Shown piece after piece: positions 34,431-46,640 of a stretch of DNA of 64,000 nt; the first letter of the stretch is position 1, and every line of letters starts with the position of its first letter. This DNA comes from Phylloscopus collybita. Lineage: Eukaryota; Chordata; Aves; Passeriformes; Phylloscopidae. The position numbers and the translations under genes are program-made. The stretch is from contig JAJNNQ010000137.1 in NCBI GenBank assembly GCA_027886175.1, forward strand, positions 3,910,001 through 3,974,000, read 5' to 3'. The notes beneath the pieces are model-generated. The model did not search any database and was not told the DNA's origin. It saw only the letters and a program-made list of their open reading frames with translations.

Positions 34431-36224
34431 GTCAGAGCAAAGGGTCAGGTCCATTTTGCAATGAAATCCTTGCCTCTTTATTCTCCCATCCCACAGTGAA
34501 GTCCTTTGGCTTGGTAATGCCCACACATAGTCACAGAAACCACAGAGAACATAAAACATCTTGTACTGTTGTGCACCATCATTCTAATTGATGAAGACTA
34601 CTTGAAAAATGTTAATATTAAAAGTCAAAACAAGGAAAACAAAATAAAATAAAGGAAAAACAATCCAAACAAATAAAACAAAGAAGGCCAAACTTCTCTA
34701 ATCTTAGGGTCTTCTTGAAACATTGCCAACAAGAATATTAGCACAGTCAACTAGCTTCCAAGAAACATCTTGATATTGAGAAATCAGGTTGTTCTCATAG
34801 AAAAAAATTATAATCTAAATAATATTAACAAATGCTGCTGCATCAGGAGGGCTGCTTGTCCTTTAAAACTCTAGTGGATTTTAATCCAGCTGCATACAGA
34901 GAATATTTTTAGCAAAACCTTGACTTCCAAGATGGTGGATTTGGAATGGGAAATTGTATTTATAATACAGTACTTTTTTTTCAGAGCTTTCAAAGGGCAG
35001 ATCTTGCAGAGGAGTGGACAGGTGAGGAGTTTTACCTCACTGCTGTTGGAGTTTCAAAGCTGAAGCTAATGAAAGCTTGGCAGCAGCTGAAGGAAGATGA
35101 GCAGCTGTGGGGAACCAGGAAAGTTACCATCACTCTAAGTGGGACTTAATGGGTGATGCAGCCTCTGATAATTTCTGTATGCTTAGAAGTGAAGAAAAAA
35201 AAAGACTAAAAGTTGCAGAGAATAAAGACCTAATTACCTCTGTCTTCTAAGCCTCGCTGCAAGTTGCATGGAAATTCCTTTTGGGTCAGAGAAGTGTAAT
35301 TACTCAGTAATCTGTGGAGAGATGCCATCCTATAATCACCTGATGTTTGTTTACCAGCAATTCTCATTAAATTTCCCTTAATTAAGAAGCAGTTACATTG
35401 TATCTGGGGCCCTGTGATTGTCATTGACACTTTCTGAGAGTGAGGGCTGCTCTAGGTTGTAGAAGTGGATGTGCCCCTATTAAGATCATTAATGCTGGCC
35501 TGGGGATGTTGGAAGTGAAAGATGGACCTGATGGACCAAGGGTTCCCATATGCCTTGGGATTCTCAGATTTTTGTTAACATGAGGCTTTATTTTACTGAC
35601 ATTACAGCAATTTCCTGGAAACGACCTTGATCCAGTACAGTTTCAGACTCTCTGTTGTGTTTTTAAGGGGGGTCTGAGTTTTCAGGGGATCTGAGTAAGA
35701 TGGCACCACACTCATCCTTGGAAATGGGCAGTATTAATGGGGTTGCTAGAGCAATCTTCTGTGTGTAGATGAATTTTGCACAAAGCTGTGGGGAAGCCCT
35801 GAGTGGTGCAGGAGATGTTTGAGCAACTCATTGAGGATGGAGCACCAGACCTGTGCTGTACCAGTGGCATCATTGCAGGTGACTGGGTAAAGTGATGCCC
35901 CATGGGCACTGCACACAGATAATGGGGAGTTCAGTTGCAAGAGAGGTTGGTGAGAAAGAACTGGACAAGAGAATGTATAGTGAAAAACTATTTTTTTTGT
36001 ATCAAAACCTTTAAGAAGACATTAACTGAAACTTGAGGCTCCTGCCATGGAACTGCAGCAACAGCACTGAGATGGACACACACAAGTTATGCAAAGATCC
36101 TTCTGGGGAAACTACTTTTCTTCTTTTGACTCCAGTAAAAAAAAAAACCCAAGTGTGGCTGAATGTTGGATGTATAACCCCCAAAGCACATAACTCATGA
36201 TGAATGCCCTATCCCGTTTTAATT
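34431..36224. other. unique non-coding DNA
   Basis: An A-rich patch lies at 34625-34690. A repeat-free stretch at 35220-35430 with AAGACCTAATTACCTC, GTGTAATTACTCAGTAATC and CCCTTAATTAAGAAGC has the look of a conserved element, listed separately. No gene was seen. Confidence 0.42.
35220..35430. promoter_or_regulatory. candidate conserved non-coding element
   Basis: TAATTA cores occur at several places within 200 bases, one inside the palindrome TTAATTAA. No simple or mobile repeat explains them. The regulatory role is inferred from composition only. Confidence 0.28.
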
Positions 36225-36372
36225 CATTCAGTGTTGTCTCTATACGGCAGGATGTCTAGAGGCCAAACACTGTTCCCATAATGTTGGTGCAATCCCATTG
36301 ATACATTGATTTCAGGAGGTCACACCAGATTATCATAATGGCTCCTTCGGGCCACAGAAATCTATGAATACG
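36225..36372 (+). mobile_element. CR1/L3-like LINE 3' tail
   Basis: The end reads ACCAGATTATCATAATGGCT, CCTTCGGGCCACAGAAATCT, ATGAA, matching the 3' end of an old sauropsid CR1-like family (GATGATCATAATGGTCCCTT, CTGGCC, ATCTATGAA). The upstream 80 bases are too diverged to place well. Confidence 0.7.
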
Positions 36373-38427
36373 AAAGCATGGGAGAACAAGTTCAGGAGAA
36401 TGTAGAAAAACTTCACTTTGTATTTTTGTGTGGAGGAGAGAGGGGAGTATGAGGGACTTTTTATCATGAATGTGAACACTTTTCAGGTTGGTGCATGTTG
36501 AAAGCTGCTACTATTTGATGGCTCTAGGGTAGTTTATGTGAAACCAGCTGGAGGTCTCTGTACAGCTCCTTGGAGCTAAAAGTCTAGTGAAGTCAAAAGA
36601 GAGGCTTTATTGACTTCAAAAGGTCTCAAATCTGGCCCTCAGTGGATAAATATCCACAGCAACATCAAACTGTCCATTCTATGATGCCTCCTACACTCAT
36701 TTTAACCCTCACCTTTTCTCCCTGCCAACAAAACCCAGCTTTATCTGAATATCCGCTTTGAAACACAGGGAGAAACAATGACACCCTTTTAAAAACTGCC
36801 TTTCGAATGGGCACCAGAGTAATAAAAGATTGACAGTCTCTAAAATCAAATGTTTCAGGGAGAACTGATTGAATTTCCTCCATAAAACTCTCTTAAATAC
36901 CCACATCCCTTCCCCAGGGACAAATTTTCCATAAACAGGCAACATTCTTTTGTTGTTGTTGTTGTATTTTTAACAGTCGTGTACAGTATCTTGTCAAGAT
37001 GTCATCAATACAATTGCTTTGACATTTTTAGTGCAGCATTTGGAAGGCAGGTTGGGTTTTTCAGTCTGGCAAGCCAATATAAGTCAGTCTCTGATACTTA
37101 ATTTCTCTATGAGATCCTTCACTTCTATTATAAACAGATCCAGCAGTTGAGAGATAAATTTCTTGGTAACAGTTTGGACTTTTTTATGAACCACCTGCAA
37201 GTTTTCTGCAAACAACATGTTTTATGGGAGCTCAAGGCAATGTTCACCCATCAAGACCTGACAGTAAGAAGTGGATGAATGAGGCCTTATCTCAGCCACA
37301 CATGTAACCTTCTGTGTCCCCTGGCTTGACCTCCCTCTGCACTCATTTATGAAAATGATTCATCTTTAAAGAGCTTCCTCGCTCTGCCTGGAGGCTGTAG
37401 ATCTTTCTGCACTGGACTTGTGCAGGCTGAGGTTATAAACTTCGGCATGGAAGGCACACAGAGGGTCTTAATTTTGAACATTAGGGGAAAAAAAAATGTG
37501 TACACTCTGTACACACTTAAAGAGGCAGGTTAAAACACAGACAGTTTAAAAAATCCCAAGTTTGGGAATACTGATAATTTTGGAAAGGGGGTGGCTGGAA
37601 AAGTGGGTCTCTTATTAAGGTCATGATCGATTTTTATTTATGATCAAATTAGTTTTAAAGATATTTGTTGTCATTATTTTTACTTCCTACTTTATGTGTG
37701 GATTTTGGTTTTTGTTTCTTTTTTTTTCCCCCTACGGACAATAAGAAATATAAAATAACACATTTCTAATCATTATTGCTTTCTGGCTCTCAGACATTCA
37801 CATTAGAATGTACCCCAGATTCAACAACTGGGGAAAAACCAGATCAGCACAGTCTTTCATGACTAAATAATCTCTTGTAGCACTGTAAATAATAATTTTA
37901 AAAGTCAGCAAAAAAAAGCATTCTGTTGAATTTTTAGCAGTATTTAAATATCTGAAATACTAAACATATGTTAATGAAAAAATTCCCCATGTCTCAAGCT
38001 TATTTCTGCCCTTTCTCTGTTACAGGAAGTAAACTCTTGCTCTTCTCAGCAAACCTGAACATCTAAGATTTAGCAGTAAAAATAACCTCTAAAAAATAAA
38101 AGCTGATGTCAGCTTCTGAGTTATGTTTCCAAGTTTCTTGGGTAGAATACTTTTCATATTAGTTTAGGATTTGTCTCCTGTGTATAAACAAGCTACCCAA
38201 ACTGTAATCCAAAATTCTTGATCATCCATATGGGGAAAAAAAACCCAACCCCCACTCATTCTGGGATATCATTTAAGCTTGAGCTCATTTATTCAGCTGG
38301 GCAGAAGTTGGGTTGAAGCCTGATTTCACTTTTTTGGAGGTGAAACCTCTTATTAGGGCAGGCTCAAGGAAAAAGTTCCTCTAGCACAGATAGTCCCTGC
38401 ACAGAGTCCTTTTCTCAGTTTCTTTCC
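36373..38427. other. unique non-coding DNA
   Basis: A (GTT)n run sits near 36952-36964. A possible old repeat word (TTATTGACTTCAAAAGG) is at about 36608. No gene or clear mobile element. Confidence 0.42.
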
Positions 38428-41000
38428 TTAGATCCAGGCAAACATCTCCACCACTAACACTGTAAAGAGACCGAGAGTACAAGAGAATTTAAACTTGAGC
38501 TGTGTCCTCAGAAGGATGTAGGTGAGGGCAGATGGAAGCTGGTTGTGCTCATATGTGTCCAACTTCTCTGTGGGAATACAGATCTTCAGGTTGGGTAGAC
38601 CCAGCAGCCAAAAACTAGGATTTGATGAGTAAGACCAATCCCTGGAGATCTTTGTTGTGTTTGTTGTGAGATGCTGGATGTGGGCCTGAGAGCAAAACAC
38701 TCTTATGGAAAGTCTGCCCTCACTGACTTGATATTCACAGTGATCATTGTACTCTCCACAAGTATTTGCTCCATGGAGTAAGAAAGTTCTGGTCAGCCTC
38801 ACAGCCTAGCATGGAGGAACTTCTCAAGGAGAAATAAAAACATTACAGGAAAACCACTGTTATCTCCTAGCTGGGTTCTATAAATTCTGGAAATTTGCAG
38901 CTTGTGCTAAAACCCCAGAATCTCTGACACCCCTGTCATCTCTCAGTATGGAAAAGAAGTTCCCCCACAGAAGCTCTGCTGTGAAGTGATGCAGTGGAGT
39001 ACACACGCCATTCTGGAGGAGTGTTTACTGTTCCAGAGTAAATAGGACACGCAATACATCTGTGTGTTGCAGCAATTTTTAGGCAGTCATAACACCAATA
39101 CCTCTCACTAGCTGACAATTTCAAAACTCCTGCTGTCTTTTTTGTTCTCCCTGCGTGACTGAAGTTTTACAGACCATGTTTTAATTGTAATCTCAGACAT
39201 TAAATACCATTGGTTCTGGTAAGAGCATTGGCCATCAACTCAGAGAGCTTTTGTTACTCTCCCCTGTTTATGCCCCAATGTATTTATACAGGGCACTTCT
39301 ACCTCCTATAATCCTTTGTTGCTGAGCATTTTGAAGTCAGCAAGCTGTGTTCAGACATGTTGCATCAATGTAGCACTAAAGACACCAGTGAATAACTGAT
39401 ATGCCTGTGTAGGGTGATGTGTTGGTCTGCAGCATGGTGATTATCACTGTCAGCTCTGTTCTGGTTCTCAGCAGAGCTGGGGCAGCTGGATGTGGGCACT
39501 CTGTGCTTTGACCCTTAGACCACGCTTTTGTCTCCTCTTTTGAATCAGATTCTCTGTCTCTCTGATCATTCAAGCAGCTCTTATCTATATGTCACTTGAT
39601 ATACAGTCATAATACATATAGGCTTTCTGTGTTTATGCACATCCAGAATATTCAAGTGAAGCTATCATTAAACATCCAATGCAAGTTGTTTCTCCCAGCT
39701 CCATAAATCACCAAGGAGCTTTAGCAGTTTTTTGTTGAAATCTGGTGAAGCTGAAAATACTTTGTGTGGGGTTTGTTGTTTGGTTTGTGTTTTTTTTTGC
39801 AAAATCATTACTGAATATAAATCTCAGGATCTTATTGACAAGTCTGCAAATGCCACCACTTGACTGGGGAAGCCTGGTTTATTTACTAACCATCTGTCAC
39901 CAGTTCATAGCTTTGAGGGTTAGTAGTTGAATGCAGAAGTCTTGTGATTGTGTTTATGGTACTTGATTGGGCATATTTAATACGCCTAAGAGGAGGCAGC
40001 ATTGCATGTATTTGATTCAGCTATTTCCTGGAGAGAGCTGATTTTCAGCTGGAGGGAGGGAGGGACAGAAATAGACAGACAGCAGAGCTCTCATGTGTAA
40101 AAGGTGATAAACCTGAGAGAGGAACAAGAAGGTTGGCAGCTTTAGCAGATCAAATGTATCTTAATTGTGCTAAGTAAACTAAACTGATTCAGAGAGGCTG
40201 CAGATATAAAAGATCCTGGATACCTGTGGATAAGGATTAAAGCTCTTTTTCTTTTCTTTTCTAAACTATTTCAGCCTGTCTGTCATTGGCATGGCATCAA
40301 AGATCTACATCTACCAAAGGAATCACCTACCACCATTCAGGATTCAGTAGCTTCTAGTTCTTAGGAGCTTTGTTGATACAGAGTTGCCCAATTTAGGCAT
40401 GCAAGCTTCTTATGCAATGCATTGGGCATCAAGCACTTCTGAAAGGGTTTAACATGTGACAGCACAAGGAAAAACCCAGTCTGAGGGCAGGAAGGACAAG
40501 GGTAGGTGTGAAGCTTTGTGCTCTTTTCTTGTTGGAAGCCAGGTGCCCAGCTCCAGATTTGGAGGCAGATACTGTCTTTCATTCGGGTTTCACAGGCTTC
40601 TTGTCAGTCCATGGACTACATCTCCAGCAGTCAGCTGAAACACTCTTTTGGTATCTTGGAAACCCTGTTTCAGATCTTCCCATTCTTACTGGAAGAGATA
40701 TGTGTCTCTCACTTCGATGGATAAAAAGCTAAAATACAAGGTCATTCTGTCTTTGGACATTTCATCCAAAAGTGGAACACAGAAGACACTGATGACCAGA
40801 GTAATCTCTGCATTTCTAGCTTTGCTAGGTAAAAAGTAAGAGGTGAAAATTCAACTCCTTCACTGCCTATTAAGAATATTGGGGCTTTGAAGAGGGGTCA
40901 AAGCCAGCTGTGAATTCGTACATGAAGTCAGAATGCTGTGTCGAATCCCCTTGAAGGAACCTCTAGTATGTATGCTCAGGGAGGGGATAACCAGTGCTAG
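38428..41000. other. unique non-coding DNA
   Basis: Holds a 124-codon minus-strand frame (38428-38802) whose last 20 residues are hydrophobic, but it has no recognisable domain, splice context or supporting signal. The 40860-41000 stretch may be the decayed upstream part of the retroviral fragment that follows. Confidence 0.4.
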
Positions 41001-41240
41001 AGGGGCTCTGCCTGTAGCCAGGTAGAGGAAAGGGACAATTGGATCTATTGGACTGGCACATCTGACCCACAAAGATATACAGCTGTGGCTGACACTGGCT
41101 CCCAGTGTACCCTGATGCCATCGGGGTATGTAGGAGCAGAACCCATTTCTATTTCTGGAGTGACAGGAGGGTCCCAGCAGTTGACTGTATTGGAGGCTGA
41201 AGTGAGTTTAACTGGGAATGGGGGCAGAAACACCCCATTG
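41001..41240 (+). pseudogene. pol: retroviral aspartic protease fragment
   Basis: The frame is open from just after a TAG at 40998-41000 to a TGA at 41241-41243. It contains the aspartic protease active-site motif as A-D-T-G-S, with the DTG codons at 41091-41099, followed by a retropepsin-like stretch (SISGVTGGSQQLTVLEAEV). In retroviruses this enzyme cuts the Gag-Pol precursor and works as a homodimer. The frame is thrown out of register in a G run at about 41220-41224, where it loses phase with the downstream segment. The final protease block, including IIGIDYL, is therefore read in the next frame. It is not functional as it stands, since it lacks an intact upstream region and is frameshifted. 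Call confidence is high, because motif, order and neighbour all agree. Confidence 0.85.
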
Positions 41241-41797
41241 TGACTGGCCCAGAGGCCCCGTGCATCATCGGCATAGACTATCTCAGAAATGGATATTTCA
41301 GAGCCCAAAAAGGATATCGTTGGGCTTTTGGAGCAGCTGCTGTAGAGATGGAAGACATCAGACAACTGAATACCTTGCCTGGTCTCTCAGATGACCCTTC
41401 TGCTGTGGGACTGCTAAGAGTTGAAGAACAACAGGTACCAATTGCCACAGCAACAGTGCACCGTCGGCAATACCGCACTGACAGAGACTCTGTGACCCCG
41501 ATCCATGAGATGATTCGTAAACTGGAGAGCCAAGGGGTGGTCAGCAAGGCTCATTCACCTTCCAACAGCCCTATATGGCCAGTGTGTAAGCCCAGTGGGG
41601 AATGGAGACTGACAGTGGATTACCGTGGTCTGAATGAGGTCACGCCACCACTGAGCGCTGCTGTGCCAGACATGTTGGAGTTGCAGTATGAGCTGGAGTC
41701 CAAGGCAGCAAAGTGGTACGCGACCATTGACATTGCCAATGCCTTCTTCTCCATTCCTGTGGCAGCAGAGTGCAGGCCCCAGTTTGCTCTCACTTGG
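41001..41797 (+). mobile_element. endogenous retrovirus pol fragment (protease to start of RT)
   Basis: A piece of a retroviral pol gene of about 0.8 kb, with protease and reverse transcriptase sequence in the normal order. Both ends are abrupt: no gag, integrase, env or paired LTR is seen beside it. The LTR-like element at 52.8 kb is 11 kb away and cannot be tied to it. The style of the RT block suggests an avian class III (ERVL-like) element, but class assignment needs a phylogeny. Confidence 0.88.
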
Positions 41798-41875
41798 TGG
41801 GTAATGCAGAAAGATATTGCATGTATATGTATTTTTGTATATTTATACTTATTAAAAACCCAGCTGTGCGTTTGA
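41225..41875 (+). pseudogene. pol: retroviral reverse transcriptase, N-terminal fragment
   Basis: An open frame of about 211 codons (first listed codon a GTG at 41240, an internal codon and not a real start). Residues 9-17 (IIGIDYLRN) are the end of the protease. Residues 111-136 hold an RT fingers block (PIWPVCKPSGEWRLTVDYRG, LNEV). Residues 162-173 (TIDIANAFFSIP) are RT motif A, with the first catalytic aspartate at residue 164 (41729-41731). Similarity ends near residue 186 (FALTW, about 41797); the last 25 residues before the TGA are unrelated AT-rich sequence. The YxDD catalytic motif, RNase H and integrase are all missing, so the fragment cannot encode a working enzyme. The long intact frame suggests moderate age. 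Confidence 0.9.
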
Positions 41876-43644
41876 TCAGCCAGCTATGGATGTTACCTGC
41901 CCATGCGGCATTAATACGTGATTTCTATATCTTCCTGCCTCTTGTTGTTGGTTTCCTCACAGCCACTGAGAGCAGGTTTGTGCCTGTGCAAGGAAGAAAT
42001 CAGGAGCTCAACAACATCAGTGAATTTGTTACTGATTTGTAACACCTTAAGGATCAACTCTTTCTCTTCCAGAACTGGGATAGTGCTACGCAGTGGCTAA
42101 ATTTTGTGCTTGCAAACTGACACGCAAAGAGCTTGTGAATCACCTCTCATTTCACGTTTCCAGCTACTAATCCTCTGAGAGGTGCTTGGCAGAAGCAATG
42201 GCATGACAGAAAGGACAACAGCCACAGGGCCTTTTTTTGGGCACGGGGATATTTTCTGCCTATTTCATGTTTCATAGAATACCAAACCTGAACCATGGGA
42301 AGAAGCTGGATGGCTGCTGAATGAGTTTCCTGTGCCTGATTGCCACGCAGGCTGGGAGTTTTCACCCTAGTTTGTTTAGATAGCTGCCTCTGATCATCTC
42401 AGCTTTCTTATTTATTGGCACGCTGACAGCATGCCAGTGGCAAGACAACTCCCTCCAGGAGTTCCCATCATTTGGATCACAGCTTCCTCCCTCTCCACCT
42501 ACTGCAGCTATTAGGCACATCCAATATACACCTCGGCATGCATGCACTAAACTGCCTGGGTGAACCCAAGGAGCAGCCAACCCCGAATACAAAACAAGCT
42601 TCCAAATAATAATAATACCCGTGGAGCCTGAAGAGTTGCCTTCCTTGCCCAAAAGGCTTTTTAGGGGTTCTGGGAAGGGAAAGGAATGGCTTTTGAAACC
42701 CAGGTTAAATCCTTCAGTGGAGATTTTAATTTTTGAGTGCCTCCACACTTTTGGGGTACTCAGTTTGGGGCACCTGCAGTGGCCCTGGAGCTAAGTTTCC
42801 TCTTCAGCTGTTAGATTCCATGGGATGGGGGTGTTCATCATGCAGCCAGAGCTCATTTTTTTTGCAGTGGTTCTCTGGCTCCTCACCACCAAAGTGTTAA
42901 TTTAGCCCACAAAAATGGCTAAGCCTGCGGGACCCAGGGGTTGGCTAACGAGGGCTTTGGCCTGTGCAGATGCAGGAATACTCCAGTGCAGGACGGGACT
43001 TGTTCCCTGCACTAACTCTCCTCAAACCCAGCTGCTAATAAATGGTAGTCAGGAGGGGATATATTTCCCTCCTTTCAAATGGACAGGCTATCAGGTGGAG
43101 CATCAGTGCTTTTAGGATGGAGACACTTTTCCTTGACCTTTCTCCGCTTTTCCTCATTACCAGGCAATGTTCTAGTCGAGGAGGCACTGGCAGGCTTGCC
43201 AAGTGCCAGAAGTAACAGGAATAAAAAACTTGGGGGATTTCCCGGCCAATTTTCACATTGTCAGGCATCCCAAATGTGTGTTTCTGCTTCTGAATCACTA
43301 GCTATTTAGTACTGGAATGTTTATTTAGGCAGCCCAGAGAGGCAAAGAGCTGAGAGAGACACCCCACTTTTTTTTCACAAGCCTGCCCTTGTCACCAACC
43401 GGAGTGTGAGGAAGAGCAGTGTCTCTAGAGCTCACTGTGCCCTCCTCTCTTGAGTCAGCCAGAAAGCTTCAATTTTCTGTACCTTCCAGGCAGAAAACTG
43501 GGAAGCTAAAAATGAAAGAATTTAGCAATACACTCATTTTCAGATAACTTACTGGTCTAAGCAAAGAAAGAGCATTTAAAGTGAGTAATATGGTGTGGCC
43601 ATCACTTGATCTGTCCCCTGAATAAGACAGCTGTGTGAAACAAG
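41876..43644. other. unique non-coding DNA
   Basis: No LTR or further retroviral text was recognised after the pol fragment. The 128-codon minus-strand frame at 42362-42748 and the other frames here are featureless. A short (AAT)n run is near 42605-42615. Confidence 0.42.
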
Positions 43645-44170
43645 GACACATAAAGAGCTGTATCAGCTATACAGGGATCCATCTAACACATGTACCTCTT
43701 TCTGACAGGGGCCAAGAATTAATACATGCTTGGGGAAAAGTAAAATAGCAAAGTGAGACTTCCTCAGAGCACTCTCACAACATCTTGAGATTTGCATTGC
43801 AGTGTCTTCCGGAGCCAGAGGTAATGTCTTTGTATTTAATAGCTCTTGAAGAATTTTTCTTTCATGAACTTGTCCAGTCCTTTTTGAACCCATGTAAATT
43901 TACAGCATCCACAACATCCTGTGGCAAGGAGTTCCATGGCTTAATTATACATTGTATGAAGAATCATTTCCCTTTGTTTGTTTTGAACCCGTCTCCTCCA
44001 TGTTCCATTTGATGTCCCCTTGCTCTTGTTTTGGAAAAGACAGAGAACAATTGCTCGTCATTTCCATGCCTCTTTGATTTCATAGATCTCTGTCATCTAC
44101 CCCTCATTCACAACCTGGTCCTTAATGAGCAATCCAGGTTTATCGCACTGACTCTTGATTGCTTAAAATT
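43645..44170 (-). mobile_element. ancient CR1/L3-like LINE, 3' part, reverse orientation
   Basis: Plus-strand text TGTCCAGTCCTTTTTGAACC, GCATCCACAACATCCTGTGG, CAAGGAGTTCCATGGCTTAA, TTATACATTGTATGAAGAAT, CCTTTGTTTGTTTTGAACCC, GATGTCCCCTTGCTCTTGTT is the reverse complement of an old sauropsid CR1-clade 3' region. Further left, the tail reads on the minus strand through CCAAGCATGTATTAATTCTT, GGCCCCTGTCAGAAAGAGG and a GTTAGATGGATCC-like word, ending near 43648. Two overlapping frames (43785-44012 and 44031-44522) derive from it and are not genes. Confidence 0.85.
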
Positions 44171-46479
44171 GTTCTTCCCACCTAATGGGAATCCACGTTG
44201 GGCAGAGAGAAGTGAAAGGGTGCTTAGAATCAGGAAGACTGAAATGTCTGGGTGGATTTGTACTATCAGCAACCATCACCATTTACAGGGAACAATCTTT
44301 GATCTGTGGGTACTTGGGAAATTCCTCTCAACAATCTGTCTGAGGAATTATGAAGGAGTTCCCTGTCTTGCAAGTACACTGCAAAAGCAATCAGATGATA
44401 ACACCACATCTAAATCTGCTTATCAAAACCACTATCAGGAAGAGATGACAAAAATATACTGTATGTTTACCGAAAGATCAGTTCTCTTTGTTAACTTTTG
44501 GTTCAAATTATATAGCCAGTAGACACTTAACATGTTATCTCCTTGAGATATCAGTGATATTGTATTACAACATTACAGAGAGCTTTATAGACTAGTGACA
44601 AGAAGCTGAGAGTTTCTCAACTGACATATAATTATCTAATGTGCTTGATGTGCCAAAAATTGCTGCTCTACATGGGTGAACAGAAAGCACAGGAAAAGAA
44701 ACAAAAAAATACCTGAAGGATTTGGGAGGAAAGTGGAAAAAAATAACCTTTATAGCACGAGTTGCTTCTTAGAATATCTCTGGACATCTCTGTAAAATAA
44801 TAAATCACTAGTGTTTTAATAATTATAATTTTAATCTTTAAAAGTGCTCATCAACTTATATTAAGAATTAATTAATTGTTAAAATCTGACCTGGTTCACT
44901 TCCAGAAAACCAACCTATTTGTTTGTTCTGAGGCAATCTAGAAGGAATTTCTGACAGCAAAATCTGAGCCTGTGTCCAGACAATTTCAAGTTTTGGGGTC
45001 TTTGGACAAGTTCTAGGTAGAGGAGGGAACACCTGAAATATTCAGTGTTGGGACAAGTGGTTGGAGCAGTTTAACTCACACTGGTCTGTTTGCTCAGTTG
45101 CGTTTGCGACATCAAACAATTTCGTGTTCCTGCCTGGCTCCTGTGATTTGCTCCCAGGTTACCTCAATCTCACTAATTGCTGTCCCAAAGATTTAGCAAG
45201 ATTCCAAGAAACAGTTGGAGGCTTTTCCAGGTGGCTGGAGAAAGGAAGGGGAAGATACATTTCTTTCTTAAAGATCTAAACTTGGTGAAATTAGGAATAG
45301 GTATTCAATAAAAGCAAAGATGGGTAGAAGGTTCTTCCTTTTCATGTAAAAGACTATTATCTTTTCAGATGCATTTGAGCCCAGTCACTGGCAGAGAAAA
45401 TATCATACTCCATATAAACCTGCAGGTGTATCCAGGAGGTCAATGTTTATAACCTTGCAACAGTCTGACCTTACCACTCATCAGAATAGAGTGAACATGA
45501 GACCCAGATTCTCAAACATATTCCGACATCTCTCCCTGTTTAATCTGGACGCTTGAATATATTCTGAGATCTGCACAAATATTATGGATTATTTTAAAGG
45601 CAAAACAATAGTCAATTTTTTTTTAACTGAGTTCAAATGATCCAAAATCCAAAATTATAATCCAAACTTTTTTACTTAATGTCAAGTTGTTGCAGAGATA
45701 AATGCTATTCTCTATGCCTGGAAACATGTTTCTGAAATTCTGTCCCCATCCAAAGAACCTTCCTTCCAATTTTGATACATCAGACTCTCCCTGTTCCTTA
45801 TTTAACAAAATTTATTCATGTAGTAGAGACCTATGCAAGAACCTGACATGTCTCTCATAAGAAAATTGTCCTTTATTCAATATTGCTCTTTCCTTGTCTT
45901 TATCCTTGAAGGAAGGACTGGTTTTCATTGCCTGTCTTCTTCTATGATTGCAGCCTTTCTGAAGTAGACCCTTTCCTTTTCTTCCATGTTTCTTTGCTCT
46001 TTTGAGCAGCTCACAGTGACCTGAGACAGGCAAAAGTTTTGTTTTTTGACATCCCTAACTTTTGTGTGACTGCTGGACTGCTAAGTGTACAACTCCTAAA
46101 TTTGCACACATACAGACAGTAAACCATAATGACAATTAGAACACCTGGGTTCTTATAAATTTCTCGTCCTTACTTGCTGTTGGAAAAAAGAACTTAAACT
46201 ACCCAACATCTTAAGATATAAACTTGCTTGTCCATGGCTGACTCCTCACTTTTTGTTTTTATTTCTTTTTCTTTCTTTCTATTTTCCTTTCCCAGGCATG
46301 CAAGATTCTGGTAAATTGAATTCAGTGGGTTTTTCTCAGGTTTCTCCAGCTGTTTATCTGTCTTCTGCTCATTTCAGTTAAATCAGGTGTGGGTAAAATG
46401 ATACCTTTCTCCCTTGTAGATAAAAATGAATCAACTTCTTGCTCTGCTTATTAGGCAAGAAAAAAAAAAAAAAAGAGGG
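44171..46479. other. unique non-coding DNA
   Basis: AT-rich around 44815-44885, with several TAATTA words. No mobile element or exon recognised. An A run of about 15 bases begins near 46459. Confidence 0.42.
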
Positions 46480-46640
46480 AAAACCAGATTGCATTCTAAA
46501 CTGCAACTTTTCCCTTAATTACAACTCGAGAATGAAATAAATTCAGCTGCTAGGCAAACAATTATCTTTCTGTGAATTTTTTTTATCTTCATTAGTGTTA
46601 ATGTGCTTTCTGTGTGTCGGACCACCTGCTTTTCAGAAGT
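46480..46640. promoter_or_regulatory. candidate conserved non-coding element
   Basis: CCCTTAATTACAACTCGAG, AAATAAATTCAGCTGC, AACAATTATCTTTC and TTCATTAGTGTTAATGTGC lie close together without simple-repeat structure. This is homeodomain-type core clustering. Compositional inference only. Confidence 0.27.

Noticed and set aside
38428..38802. 124-codon minus-strand frame with a hydrophobic C-terminal stretch
   Set aside because: The hydrophobic tail suggested a membrane protein, but there is no recognisable family and no other gene signal.
41240..41242. GTG as the start codon of the RT-like frame
   Set aside because: The protease similarity continues upstream in the same frame (QKHPI before it), so this is an internal valine codon.
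44031..44522. 163-codon plus-strand frame
   Set aside because: Its first part is antisense to an ancient CR1-like element and the rest is featureless.
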